DNA from: a bacterium UBP8_UBA6595
Lineage (GTDB): Bacteria > Margulisbacteria > Marinamargulisbacteria > UBA6595
Assembly (NCBI GenBank): GCA_002433595.1
Contig: DJIL01000031.1
Location: 18,100-35,745, forward strand
Length of the DNA: 17,646 bases
Reading direction: 5' to 3'
In this document: piece by piece, positions 6,626-14,817 of the stretch
How the letters are laid out: the number at the start of each line of letters is the position of its first letter
How positions within the stretch are numbered: the stretch's first letter is position 1
Notes under the pieces: generated by a model
Database searches by the model: none
What the model saw: only the letters and a program-made list of their open reading frames with translations
Told to the model about the DNA's origin: nothing
Made by a program: the position numbers and the translations under genes

Positions 6626-8657
6626 GATTAACCCCTGTTTTTTGGTACATAAAATGCGATTGGAGCACATGCTTGACGTAGTGCTTTGTTTCATCATAGG
6701 GAATCATGAGTAAAAACCAGTCCATATCATTGCTTGGATAGGCTTTCTTCCATTGCTTTACTCGATTTGGCCCTGCATTATACGCCATTAAGGTATGTTC
6801 CCAATTGCCAAATTGTTTATACAAGCGTGCCAAATAATAGCACCCAAATTGTATGTTGGTTTGGGGGTCTTGCAAGTCGAATACTCCGGACCAAGAAACC
6901 CCCAATTGCTGGGCAATCTCTTTCCCAGTTTGTGGCATAATTTGCATTAACCCAACCGCTCGTGCACGCGATACTGTGCGTGTTTTAAATAAGCTCTCTT
7001 CCCGCATAACGGCCAAGGCTATAGATGCCGGAATGTTATATTTTTTTGAATACGCCTGCACCCATTCAAGATACGGCGTTGGATACAATAAGGGTTGTAG
7101 TTGCGTGGATAATTCAGCATCTTTTTGGGGATATAGTGACCGGCCATATTGATGACGAATTGTTTGAATTGATGCATAGTAATCCCCCATTAATTGATAC
7201 ACATAGCTTAGCTGGTGAGTCAGCGACTCTTTGTCGCTTGTATTATTTTTTTTAGCTATAATTAAGGCTTGATTCAATCGCTGCCGCACCAAATCAGCTA
7301 AGCCAATATTGACGAGTAAATAGTCTTTATGGGCTAACGTAGTGGCTTGATTAATGTGGTGATACTGTAAGGCCTCGCCATTGGGTTGATTTAAAAGCTG
7401 ACTCGATCGATAGGCATAATATGTATAGGGGAACTGCTTGAGTACTCGATTATAAATTACATTAGATTCTTTAAATTCACCAAAATAATATTTGGTTTTA
7501 GCCGTCCAATACGATAAGCGGGCTTGCAGTTCTGTATCGGTTGAAATTAATGATGTGTTAATTAAGTGCCGATGAGCTTCAGCCCAATCTTTATTTTCTA
7601 AATGCGCCTCAACTTCCGTCCAAACCAATTGATTAACCAATTGTGACTGAGGGTACTTTTTGTACAAGCGTTCTTTATACTTTTTTTTATTTGATGATTT
7701 ATCGCTTAAAGTATGCAAATAGTAAAGGGCATTGGGCACGTATATTGAATCGGTTTTTAATATATACTGAAAGGCCCGAATTGCCTCTCGTTTTTTACCC
7801 ATACGTTGATAACTGCGGGCAATATAAATTAATGCATTATGCCGAATCAAAATTGAATCAGGAATTGGCTTGAGAACATAAATTGCATTACCAAAATCAT
7901 AATTAAAATAATAAGACAAGCCCAAATATACACGAGCTTTGGCATAAACTTTAGTATTACGCTGAACGTTTCTCAACGACTCCGTCGCCTCTTGGTAGCG
8001 TCGTTGTTTATAATACGAATAGCCAATTGCGTAGGCCATTTCATTGGAATCATACTGGTCGGACCAATACTGAATACGGTAGTCATGATCGACTGCCTCT
8101 GGATACTGATTCAGCCACTCTATAATAATAGCCTGTGCTTTACCCCATTGCTTTGTTCGATTGTATAGTGCCCACAACGAGCGATAGGTCGCAGCTAATA
8201 CCCGTGAATCCTGGGTTTCTTGGCGCACCAACTCATGGTAATAAATGGCTCGCTTGGGCTGAGTATCGTCCATGTTTATTGCCAATTGTGTCCATGTGTA
8301 CACCTTTAACTCGGGATCATTGTATAGTGTACCCACTAAACGTTCCGCTTCATCACTATCTTTATTCGACAATGCAATTTGAACATTTAAATATACAATG
8401 TAATTATTTATTCCAGAATTATCTTGAATTTTATTTAATAGTTTAGATGCTTTGCGTAATTTCCCTAATTTAATTAACGCATGGGCTTTTAATAAACGAT
8501 CCACATCAGAGTCTGGCTTTTTTTGAAACAAATTCGGATTTAAAGCAATGGCATACTGTTCTGAATAAAAGGCTTGTACCGGTGTTAAAATACTACTGGC
8601 TAAGCAGCTAATGTGAACCGAGGCAACCACTATAAAACATAGAATTAAGCGAGTCAT
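6609..8657 (-). CDS. slt: Slt70-type soluble lytic murein transglycosylase with TPR-like superhelix
   Basis: A 682-aa periplasmic enzyme that cleaves the glycan chains of peptidoglycan without water, forming anhydro-muramyl ends. An N-terminal signal peptide (about 1-21, MTRLILCFIVVASVH) is followed by a long alpha-helical, TPR-like region (about 35-510), for example the motif at 206-230 and the repeat at 275-303. The C-terminal SLT catalytic domain spans about 525-640. It has the catalytic Glu E554 (MREES), GLMQIMP (569-575), the DPQTNIQFGCYYL region (597-609) and AYNAG (625-629). Length and layout fit the Slt70 family (E. coli about 645 aa). C18 is not in a good lipobox, so a soluble periplasmic form is more likely than a lipoprotein. 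The gene begins 2 bases after the purH stop and overlaps nspC. Its place after purine genes is unusual. Confidence 0.94.
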   Translation of the reverse strand: MTRLILCFIVVASVHISCLASSILTPVQAFYSEQYAIALNPNLFQKKPDSDVDRLLKAHALIKLGKLRKASKLLNKIQDNSGINNYIVYLNVQIALSNKDSDEAERLVGTLYNDPELKVYTWTQLAINMDDTQPKRAIYYHELVRQETQDSRVLAATYRSLWALYNRTKQWGKAQAIIIEWLNQYPEAVDHDYRIQYWSDQYDSNEMAYAIGYSYYKQRRYQEATESLRNVQRNTKVYAKARVYLGLSYYFNYDFGNAIYVLKPIPDSILIRHNALIYIARSYQRMGKKREAIRAFQYILKTDSIYVPNALYYLHTLSDKSSNKKKYKERLYKKYPQSQLVNQLVWTEVEAHLENKDWAEAHRHLINTSLISTDTELQARLSYWTAKTKYYFGEFKESNVIYNRVLKQFPYTYYAYRSSQLLNQPNGEALQYHHINQATTLAHKDYLLVNIGLADLVRQRLNQALIIAKKNNTSDKESLTHQLSYVYQLMGDYYASIQTIRHQYGRSLYPQKDAELSTQLQPLLYPTPYLEWVQAYSKKYNIPASIALAVMREESLFKTRTVSRARAVGLMQIMPQTGKEIAQQLGVSWSGVFDLQDPQTNIQFGCYYLARLYKQFGNWEHTLMAYNAGPNRVKQWKKAYPSNDMDWFLLMIPYDETKHYVKHVLQSHFMYQKTGVNRVESD
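6632..6636 (-). promoter_or_regulatory. Ribosome binding site fixing the nspC GTG start
   Basis: AGGGG on the minus strand, six bases before the GTG at 6625 and inside the last codons of slt. It is the main reason for choosing GTG over the in-frame ATG at 6697. Confidence 0.7.
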
Positions 8658-8659
8658 AC

Positions 8660-10204
8660 CTAGTGTTTAAAGTGCCGAATCCCCGTCATTACCATACTAA
8701 TCCCCTGTTTCTTGCATGCTTCAATCACGGTATCATCTTTTTTAGACCCCCCCGGTTGTACAATAGCTGAAATACCCGCGTGTCCCAAATGAGTAATGGA
8801 ATCTGGAAATGGGAAGAAGGCATCGGATGCGGCTACACATCCGGTTGTTTGTTGGTTTCCCTCATTGTTTTGAACTCGCATTAAGGCTAGTTTTGCCGCT
8901 TCTACCCGACTCATTTGCCCGGCGCCCACACCAATAACAACACCCTGCTTGACGAGCACAATTGCATTGGACTTCACGGATTTAACAACTGTAAACGCTA
9001 GTTTTAAATCGGACCACTGATCCGCAGCAATTTGACCTGTAACTGTTGAAAGGTCCGCCTTATTCCAAATAACCCGGTTGGATTCTTGATACAAAACGCC
9101 GCCCATAATTACTTTTTGCGTGAACGGCTCTGAAAAACTAAAAAAGTCGGGTAATTCCAACAAGCGAATCGACGGTTTTTGCATTAAAATAGCTAAAGCT
9201 TCTGGGGTGTATGCCGGTGCCACAATAGCCTCAACAAACAGCGTCTGCATCGCAGACGCTGTAGCCGCGTCTACTGGTTGATTGACACCGATAATAGACC
9301 CAAATGCGGACACCGGATCTGCGGCGTATGCCGCGGCATACGCATCCGCTAGGGTAGCCTTAACGGCGACTCCACACGGGTTGGTGTGTTTAATAATAAC
9401 AACCGCCGCCTGACTGGGTTCAAACGCCCGTGCCAGCTCCCAAGCCGCTTCTGCATCGACTAAATTATTGTAGGACAACGATTTGCCATGGTGCTGAATC
9501 AAACCCGATAATCCCGATAGCGCCTCGGGTTGATAAAAAGCTGCTTGTTGGTGCGGGTTTTCACCATAACGCAAATCACTGTGTTTTTTGTAGTGCAAAC
9601 TCAAACTTTGGGGCAGTGAATTTGGCGATTCAAGGGCACCCAAATAGTTGGCAATACAGGCATCGTATTGAGCGGTATGCTCAAAGGCTTCCACGGCCAA
9701 TGTACGCCGAAATTCTTCAGAAATTCCTTGGGGTGTACTGACCGCTTCAATAATGGCGGCGTATCGATCTGGATTGGTAATTACTGCAACAAACTTATGA
9801 TTTTTTGCGGCGGACCGAACCATCGACGGCCCGCCAATGTCAATATTTTCAATTGCATCTGCAACTGTAACATCGGGTTTGTTTATTGTGGCTTGAAAGG
9901 GGTATAAGTTAACCACAACTACATCAATTAATTCAATGCCATGCGTAGCACACGCTTGATGGTGGGTATCCAAATCACGACGAGCCAAAATCCCGCCATG
10001 AATCATGGGGTGCAAGGTTTTGACACGCCCATCCATAATCTCAGGAAATTGTGTAACATCAGACACAGCCGTTACGGGAATTTTATTATCCTGTAAGTAG
10101 CGCAAGGTACCGCCCGTTGATACAATTTCATAGCCATTGGCTACTAATGCGTGCGCTAAGCTGTCTAATCCTGTTTTATTTGATACGCTAATTAATGCTT
10201 TCAT
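8660..10204 (-). CDS. purH: Bifunctional AICAR transformylase / IMP cyclohydrolase
   Basis: Catalyses the last two steps of IMP synthesis: formyl transfer from 10-formyl-tetrahydrofolate to AICAR, then ring closure. The N-terminal MGS-like cyclohydrolase domain (1-195) has ISVSNKTGL (5-13), STGGT (29-33), DGRVKTLHP (58-66) and NIDIGGPSMVRSAAKN (120-135). The transformylase domain (about 200-514) has LRYGENPHQ (211-219), the catalytic K272-H273 in KHTNPCGVA, DPVSAFGSI (296-304) and the C-terminal GGSKKDD and MVMTGIRHFKH. At 514 aa it is a normal length. A Shine-Dalgarno (GGGAG, 10212-10216) precedes the ATG by 7 bases within the end of purN. The gene contains two strong intragenic palindromes, listed separately. 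Confidence 0.97.
   Translation of the reverse strand: MKALISVSNKTGLDSLAHALVANGYEIVSTGGTLRYLQDNKIPVTAVSDVTQFPEIMDGRVKTLHPMIHGGILARRDLDTHHQACATHGIELIDVVVVNLYPFQATINKPDVTVADAIENIDIGGPSMVRSAAKNHKFVAVITNPDRYAAIIEAVSTPQGISEEFRRTLAVEAFEHTAQYDACIANYLGALESPNSLPQSLSLHYKKHSDLRYGENPHQQAAFYQPEALSGLSGLIQHHGKSLSYNNLVDAEAAWELARAFEPSQAAVVIIKHTNPCGVAVKATLADAYAAAYAADPVSAFGSIIGVNQPVDAATASAMQTLFVEAIVAPAYTPEALAILMQKPSIRLLELPDFFSFSEPFTQKVIMGGVLYQESNRVIWNKADLSTVTGQIAADQWSDLKLAFTVVKSVKSNAIVLVKQGVVIGVGAGQMSRVEAAKLALMRVQNNEGNQQTTGCVAASDAFFPFPDSITHLGHAGISAIVQPGGSKKDDTVIEACKKQGISMVMTGIRHFKH
9238..9262. repeat. Intragenic 25-base palindrome (11-bp arms, 3-base loop) in purH
   Basis: The left arm ACAGCGTCTGC (9238-9248) is the exact reverse complement of the right arm (9252-9262), with ATC as the loop. 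In the purH mRNA this would form a GC-rich 11-bp stem. It codes for a normal-looking part of the transformylase domain (TASAMQTL), so it is not an insertion. Confidence 0.85.
9324..9343. repeat. Intragenic perfect 20-base palindrome in purH
   Basis: Arms GCGTATGCCG (9324-9333) and CGGCATACGC (9334-9343) are exact reverse complements with no loop. A further 5-bp outer stem (CGGAT 9314-9318 with ATCCG 9344-9348) surrounds it with a 5-base bulge on one side. It codes for the alanine/tyrosine-rich DAYAAAYAADP segment, which aligns normally with the family. It lies 61 bases from the other purH palindrome. Confidence 0.85.
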
Positions 10205-10206
10205 AG

Positions 10207-10797
10207 TTATTCTCCCAATACTGTATTTAATGCTGCCACATAAGCAGTATGCTCTTCATGTAAAATTCGCGCGCTTAACTGTGCCTCCGTGTCTCCAGCA
10301 TAAATAGGCACCCGTCGTTGCAAAATTATAGGCCCACTATCAACGTCTGGAATCACATAATGAACGGTGCAGCCAGACTCGGTTTCGCCGGAAGATAACG
10401 CTTGTCTTTGTGGATGCAATCCTTTAAATTTAGGCAGTAGTGATGGATGAATGTTTACTACTTTCTCTGGATATTCGGCCAAAAACTGAGCCGATAAAAT
10501 ACGCATATACCCAGCCAAAACAATCCAGTCAATCCCTGCATGTTTACAATGCTTAAGCACATCAGCTTCATGCTCTAATTGTGTTTCATAATCACAGCGT
10601 TGGCACATAATAAAGGGTAAATTATGAGCGTTCGCGTAGCCCAATCCCTCGGCACGCCTATCAGAGACTACCAATGCAATGCTAGCAACTAACTCCCCGG
10701 ATTGAATAGCACGGTGAATCGACTGAAAGTTAGACCCGCGACCTGAAATAAAAATCGCTAGTTTTGGGCATTGATCATTTATATTTACGGGGCCCAT
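10207..10797 (-). CDS. purN: Phosphoribosylglycinamide formyltransferase 1 (GAR transformylase)
   Basis: Folate-dependent enzyme that formylates GAR to FGAR in purine synthesis. The 196-aa protein has the phosphate loop ISGRGSN (17-23), the folate-loop region LAGYMRIL (94-101), and the catalytic triad N115, H117 (VNIHPSLLP) and D153 (DVDSGPII). These match E. coli N106, H108 and D144 with a constant offset of 9. K123 (PKFKGLH) replaces the usual Ala of PAFPGLHA-type loops, a harmless difference. The ATG at 10797 is the only plausible start and lies inside the last codons of purM (13-base overlap), so translation is probably coupled. The purH start follows the stop by 2 bases. Confidence 0.95.
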   Translation of the reverse strand: MGPVNINDQCPKLAIFISGRGSNFQSIHRAIQSGELVASIALVVSDRRAEGLGYANAHNLPFIMCQRCDYETQLEHEADVLKHCKHAGIDWIVLAGYMRILSAQFLAEYPEKVVNIHPSLLPKFKGLHPQRQALSSGETESGCTVHYVIPDVDSGPIILQRRVPIYAGDTEAQLSARILHEEHTAYVAALNTVLGE

Positions 10798-11756
10798 TCC
10801 ACTGTTCCGTTGCCATCAACAATGTAGCCTAGATCAATATAACTATCGTCTAAAATAGGGGTCGGGGTAATAACAACCATTCCGATACCCATGTTAAAGG
10901 TTCGAAGCATATCCGCATCGGACACTTGTCCAGCCAGTTGAATATGCTCGAAAATACTGGGTATTGTCCACGCTGATTTTTTTAATATTGCCGATACATG
11001 CTTTGGTAATATCCGTGCAATATTTTCTTCTATTCCTCCGCCAGTAATATGAGCAATTCCGGTAACTGTTTGTGTAGCCATTAATGCTTGTATGGACTGA
11101 ACGTACAAAGCGGTTGGCGCTAATAAGTCTGTTGGGTCAATGCCACGTTCCTTACAAACGGTATCCGTGAGCACGTGTCGAACGAGAGAAAAACCATTCG
11201 CATGAATGCCCGTGGAGGGAAGCCCATACACATGATGTCCGGATGCAATTGATTGACCGGTAATCATCGCTGATTTTTCCACTACACCCACACAAAACCC
11301 TGCTAAATCAAATTCGTTGTTTCGATAGCAATCCCCCATTTCAGCAATTTCACCCCCCACTAACGACAAGCCTGTATCTTGGCACGCTGAAATCATGCCA
11401 TCCATTAGTGCGCTTAATTGTCTTTGATTAAGTCTGCAACACGCATAATAATCTAAAAAGAATAAGGGCTTTGCCCCTGAGCAAATCAAATCATTTACAC
11501 ACATGGCGACCAAGTCAACTCCAATGGATTGGTATTGATTATGTGCAATCGCTAATTTTAACTTAGTCCCCACACCATCCGTACACGATACCAATACCGG
11601 TTCTTTATACCCCGTTGGCAGTGAATAAAATGCCCCAAAATGGCCCAATCCACCCATTACGTTTGGGCTATAGGTCTGACGAACGCGCTGGGTTAGGTCA
11701 CTCACGACTTGATTGCTTAAATCAATATCGACACCACTTTCTTTATAACTACTCAT
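10785..11756 (-). CDS. purM: Phosphoribosylformylglycinamidine cyclo-ligase (AIR synthetase)
   Basis: ATP-dependent enzyme that closes FGAM to AIR, the fifth step of purine synthesis. The 323-aa protein begins with the hallmark YKESGVDID (4-12). It then shows the ATP-binding TDGVGTKLKLA (59-69), GVDLVAMCVNDL (79-90), GGEIAEM (134-140, usually GGETAEM), GIHANGFSLVR (183-193), ITGGGIEENIARILP in the second half, and the RTFNMGIGM strand. The C-terminus is about 20 residues shorter than typical PurM (about 345 aa), ending in the last beta region, with no conserved motif lost that I can see. The ATG at 11756 overlaps the end of ruvX by 8 bases, with AGGTGA just upstream as Shine-Dalgarno. purM-purN-purH form a contiguous purine block, with the N and H steps on either side of steps coded elsewhere. 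Confidence 0.96.
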   Translation of the reverse strand: MSSYKESGVDIDLSNQVVSDLTQRVRQTYSPNVMGGLGHFGAFYSLPTGYKEPVLVSCTDGVGTKLKLAIAHNQYQSIGVDLVAMCVNDLICSGAKPLFFLDYYACCRLNQRQLSALMDGMISACQDTGLSLVGGEIAEMGDCYRNNEFDLAGFCVGVVEKSAMITGQSIASGHHVYGLPSTGIHANGFSLVRHVLTDTVCKERGIDPTDLLAPTALYVQSIQALMATQTVTGIAHITGGGIEENIARILPKHVSAILKKSAWTIPSIFEHIQLAGQVSDADMLRTFNMGIGMVVITPTPILDDSYIDLGYIVDGNGTVEWAP

Positions 11757-12174
11757 GCTTCACCTGTTTCTGTTGATTACTAATAAAATCCAAATATCCT
11801 TGCAAAATAAATGCAGCTGCCTGCTTATCTTTAAATTGCTTACGTTTTTGACGCTTTATATTAGCTGATAATAACACATATTCAGCTGCTTTTGTGGAGT
11901 AGGCTTCATTCCAATAATGCCAGTTAATTGTAACAAAAGGGGTCGTTTTCTCGACCCATCTCTCAATCCAGCGCGTTTGCTCTGTAGGCTCACCCAATCG
12001 GTTCTTAGGCAGCCCAACAACAATATCTGTAATGCCATAGGTACGCACCCATTCCTGTAATTGATTGGTGTTTTTTGGATCCATAATGTCTAACGGTTGG
12101 GCAATCATTGCTAATGCATCTGATACAGCAACCCCCACACGCTTATGCCCAACATCTAGCCCAAGATAACGCAC
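11749..12174 (-). CDS. ruvX: YqgF/RuvX-type RNase H-fold nuclease, pre-16S rRNA processing
   Basis: A 141-aa RNase H-fold protein of the YqgF family, essential in many bacteria and linked to maturation of the 5' end of 16S rRNA. The first catalytic Asp is D7 in LGLDVGHKRVGVAVSD (4-19), followed by IVVGLPKN (51-58). The family DERxTT motif is NEAYST here: the acidic E89 is kept but the leading Asp is Asn and the Arg is Ala. The final acidic residue sits in FKDKQAAAFILQGYLD (114-129). The start is GTG at 12174, inside the end of alaS (19-base overlap), with only a weak GAGA before it. Despite the changed motif the fold pattern is intact, and I expect the usual role. Confidence 0.92.
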   Translation of the reverse strand: MRYLGLDVGHKRVGVAVSDALAMIAQPLDIMDPKNTNQLQEWVRTYGITDIVVGLPKNRLGEPTEQTRWIERWVEKTTPFVTINWHYWNEAYSTKAAEYVLLSANIKRQKRKQFKDKQAAAFILQGYLDFISNQQKQVKHE

Positions 12175-14606
12175 AATACATCTCGTACTACTGGTACTAT
12201 ATCATCGGCATGTTTAAGAGCCACGCCCCCGGCCTGTGCCATGTCCGGACGCCCGCCCCCCTTTCCACCAAACTGGTGTGTAACCGCCTGTATAATAGCC
12301 AATGCGGCTCCTGGGGCTTTGCATGTTTTTCCCTGCTTAACTACCATATAATGTGGCGAGTCAACACTGCATATAATAGCAATGCCATTAGAATATTGAT
12401 TACTGAGTGTATCGCTGGTCCATTTGAGTGTTTTCATATCCCCTGAAATTGTGACCAATGCAACGGGAATATCTTGAATTACCGTGGGTTCAACCTGGCA
12501 CGCATGACCGGCTGCTTTTTGTTCGTCTATAGTGGCTTGTTTTTGGTGCTCATTAGCCAGTTGAGTGATGTGCCTTAGCTGAGAGTCTAGAGCTGTATAC
12601 TCCCAGTTTAACCAATCGGCTGGGTCTGTGGGTAAAGACTGCCCCTCTATCATAGGAAAGGCTTGAGACGTGCCTTTGAAGCGGGCCCATTGCCGATAAA
12701 TACTATCAATAAGCGTTTGCTTTTTCTGCGTTTCATATGCCAAACATGTTGCATGACCTACAACCGCTTCAATACGCCGAACACCCGCCGAAATTCCAGA
12801 TTCAGATACCCACTGAATACGCTCCAACAACCCTGTGTGCGTGACATGGTGCCCCCCACATAACTCGTTCGATTCATCTGCAATTCGAATCACTCGAACT
12901 TCATCCGGATACTGTTGCCCAAACAAGGCCATTGCGCCCATTTCTTTGGCCGATTTCAAGGGCATATACCGCACCTCAATCGGCAAATCAGCATCAATGA
13001 CGCGTTGAATGTCTAGTAAAACCTTGGATTTCTCCTCATCTGTTAATGCCTGAAAATGTGTAAAGTCAAATCGCAAACGCTCGGTAGACACCAATGAACC
13101 CGATTGTACAACGTGGCTACCCAAGACCCGTTGCAAGCTGGCTTGGAATAAATGCGTAGCCGTATGATGCCGCGCAAGGGCCAGTCGCTCATCCGCTGTT
13201 TTGGGCAATGCGACCTCACCCCCACGACCACCGTCTGGATGGGTGCAATACACAACCGTGTCCGTTTGAATACGTTGTTCATGACTAGCATCAAACTCTG
13301 TGTTTTCTTGCGCTTGTTTTTGATTTGCCCGAGCCCGTTCTTGCTGGGCTTTTTTTTCTAAATAAAACCCGGCTTCATCCAGTTTAATTCCTCGCTCTGC
13401 TGCAAGCGACTGGGTTAAGTCTAAAGGAAATCCATAGGTATCGTATAATTTAAAAGCGGCTGCCCCCGATAATGTTTGTGTATTGGCTATTGTGCTTTCA
13501 AAAATTGCTAGCCCAGTGTCTAATGTTTTAATAAACGACTGTTCCTCCCGATAAATCACTTGCTCAATTAATGCTTGTTGCTTAGCTATATGCGGATATC
13601 GATCCTGCCAGGATCGAATAACAGCTGAAACTAATGTGTGCACCATTGGTGTCACGCACCCCGCTTGACGCGCATACCGCATCGCCCGTCTTAGTAACCG
13701 TCGCAAGACATACCCACGCCCATCATTACTGGGTAAAACCCCATCAGCAATACCCAAACAAAGGGTGCGAGTATGATCCGCAATTACCCGTTTGGCAACC
13801 GCATGATTGGGGTCAATATGCCGGTCAATCGTGGCATTGATTTCTGAAAATCCATCTGTATCATAAACATAGAGATGGTTTTGCATATAAGCGGCTAATC
13901 GCTCCAAACCAGCACCGGTATCTACGGATAGATTTGGCAATGGCTGCAATGTCCCATCGGACAATCGATTGGATTGAATAAACACCAAATTCCATACCTC
14001 AATATACCGTGCACAACAGCCATTAACTTCACAAACATGCGGCAAATGGGGTTGATCACACGCATCTGGGCCACGATCAATGTGCACCTCTGAACATGGG
14101 CCACAGGGACCGGTCTCCCCCATTTCCCAAAAATTATCGGCCTTGCCACACCGCACTATTTGATGAGTATTAATATCTGTTTGTGTTTTCCATATAGTTT
14201 CGCTTTCATCGTCAGTATCATACACAGTTGCGTACATCTGTTCTTTAGGCAATTTCAATACCTGCGTTAACCATTCCCAAGCCCATAGAATTGCTTCTTT
14301 TTTTCCGTAATCACCAAATGACCAGTTGCCCAGCATTTCAAATGCCGTTAGATGGTACCCATCATGCCCCACTGTTTCCAAGTCATTGTGCTTGCCCGAT
14401 ACACGAATGCACGGCTGGCTATTCACCGCGCGCGTATAGTCTCGGGATCCCGTTCCCAAAAACACATCTTTAAATTGATTCATACCCGCATTTACAAAAA
14501 ATAGTGTAGGGTCGTTGGGTAATACAACCGGGCTTGGTGTTACCCGATTGTGTCCACGTGCCTCAAAAAATGATTGAAATGATTCGTATAATGCCTGTGT
14601 ATTCAA
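12156..14606 (-). CDS. alaS: Alanine-tRNA ligase with shortened editing region
   Basis: Charges tRNA-Ala with alanine. The 816-aa protein has the class II catalytic core (NDPTLFFVNAGMNQFKDVFLG, 31-51; GKHNDLETVG, 71-80; EMLGNWSFGDYGKKEA, 90-105), an extra Cys cluster (C168, C171, C183, C192, C197), the tRNA-recognition helices (about 250-430), the editing core and the C-Ala domain ending GGKGGGRPDMAQAGG (780-794). Editing zinc ligands H481, H485 (HHTATH), C583 and H587 (CGGHH) are all kept. Only about 50 residues separate the end of the tRNA domain (QQERARANQ) from HHTATH, where E. coli has about 120; the beta-barrel segment with the ESGGQxGD motif is missing. The start is TTG at 14606: an in-frame TAA lies 12 bases upstream and no other start is near. 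It overlaps both flanking genes. Confidence 0.97.
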   Translation of the reverse strand: MNTQALYESFQSFFEARGHNRVTPSPVVLPNDPTLFFVNAGMNQFKDVFLGTGSRDYTRAVNSQPCIRVSGKHNDLETVGHDGYHLTAFEMLGNWSFGDYGKKEAILWAWEWLTQVLKLPKEQMYATVYDTDDESETIWKTQTDINTHQIVRCGKADNFWEMGETGPCGPCSEVHIDRGPDACDQPHLPHVCEVNGCCARYIEVWNLVFIQSNRLSDGTLQPLPNLSVDTGAGLERLAAYMQNHLYVYDTDGFSEINATIDRHIDPNHAVAKRVIADHTRTLCLGIADGVLPSNDGRGYVLRRLLRRAMRYARQAGCVTPMVHTLVSAVIRSWQDRYPHIAKQQALIEQVIYREEQSFIKTLDTGLAIFESTIANTQTLSGAAAFKLYDTYGFPLDLTQSLAAERGIKLDEAGFYLEKKAQQERARANQKQAQENTEFDASHEQRIQTDTVVYCTHPDGGRGGEVALPKTADERLALARHHTATHLFQASLQRVLGSHVVQSGSLVSTERLRFDFTHFQALTDEEKSKVLLDIQRVIDADLPIEVRYMPLKSAKEMGAMALFGQQYPDEVRVIRIADESNELCGGHHVTHTGLLERIQWVSESGISAGVRRIEAVVGHATCLAYETQKKQTLIDSIYRQWARFKGTSQAFPMIEGQSLPTDPADWLNWEYTALDSQLRHITQLANEHQKQATIDEQKAAGHACQVEPTVIQDIPVALVTISGDMKTLKWTSDTLSNQYSNGIAIICSVDSPHYMVVKQGKTCKAPGAALAIIQAVTHQFGGKGGGRPDMAQAGGVALKHADDIVPVVRDVLCVILG

Positions 14607-14815
14607 AACTTGCGTTTAACTAACTGCTTAATTGAATTTAAAATAAACCGAATATCTGTAATTGTATCCAAACGTTGAGATAGTCGCCGCGTACGGGTTA
14701 AAATCAATGCCACTTGAACCAAACAATACAAGGCAACCAACAAGACAACAACAAGCAAAGAATCAATTGTTAAATCTAGCCACATAAACTGGGGGCAGTA
14801 TTTCATACCGAGCAT
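14603..14815 (-). CDS. Small single-pass membrane protein, unknown
   Basis: A 70-aa (or 67-aa, if M4 is used) protein with one strong transmembrane helix (about 17-40, DSLLVVVLLVALYCLVQVALIL) followed by a basic, amphipathic helical tail (TRTRRLSQRLDTITDIRFILNSIKQLVKRKF). The tail pattern suits a short cytoplasmic coiled coil. I do not recognise a named family; a distant DUF948-like stalk protein is one possibility, because such proteins often neighbour YtxH-type genes. The stop codon TGA overlaps the alaS TTG start (TTGA), and the gene begins 2 bases after the YtxH-type gene ends. Translation coupled to alaS is likely. Confidence 0.7.
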   Translation of the reverse strand: MLGMKYCPQFMWLDLTIDSLLVVVLLVALYCLVQVALILTRTRRLSQRLDTITDIRFILNSIKQLVKRKF

Positions 14816-14817
14816 CC

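Noticed and set aside
5507..6697. Longer nspC start at 6697
   Set aside because: It would overlap slt by 89 bases and adds 24 residues with no family similarity; GTG 6625 has a good ribosome binding site.
9238..9343. purH palindromes as an inserted palindromic element (Rickettsia-type)
   Set aside because: The protein aligns through this region without extra residues, so no insertion has taken place.
12108..12446. Open frame on the plus strand opposite alaS/ruvX, and many others opposite purH, slt, alaS and the propeller gene
   Set aside because: They lie fully over strong conserved genes, have no ribosome binding site or recognisable motifs, and look like shadow frames.
13599..13617. Inverted repeat TCGATCCTG-C-CAGGATCGA in alaS
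   Set aside because: Nine-base arms with short loops are expected about once in a window of this size by chance, so it is not notable by itself.
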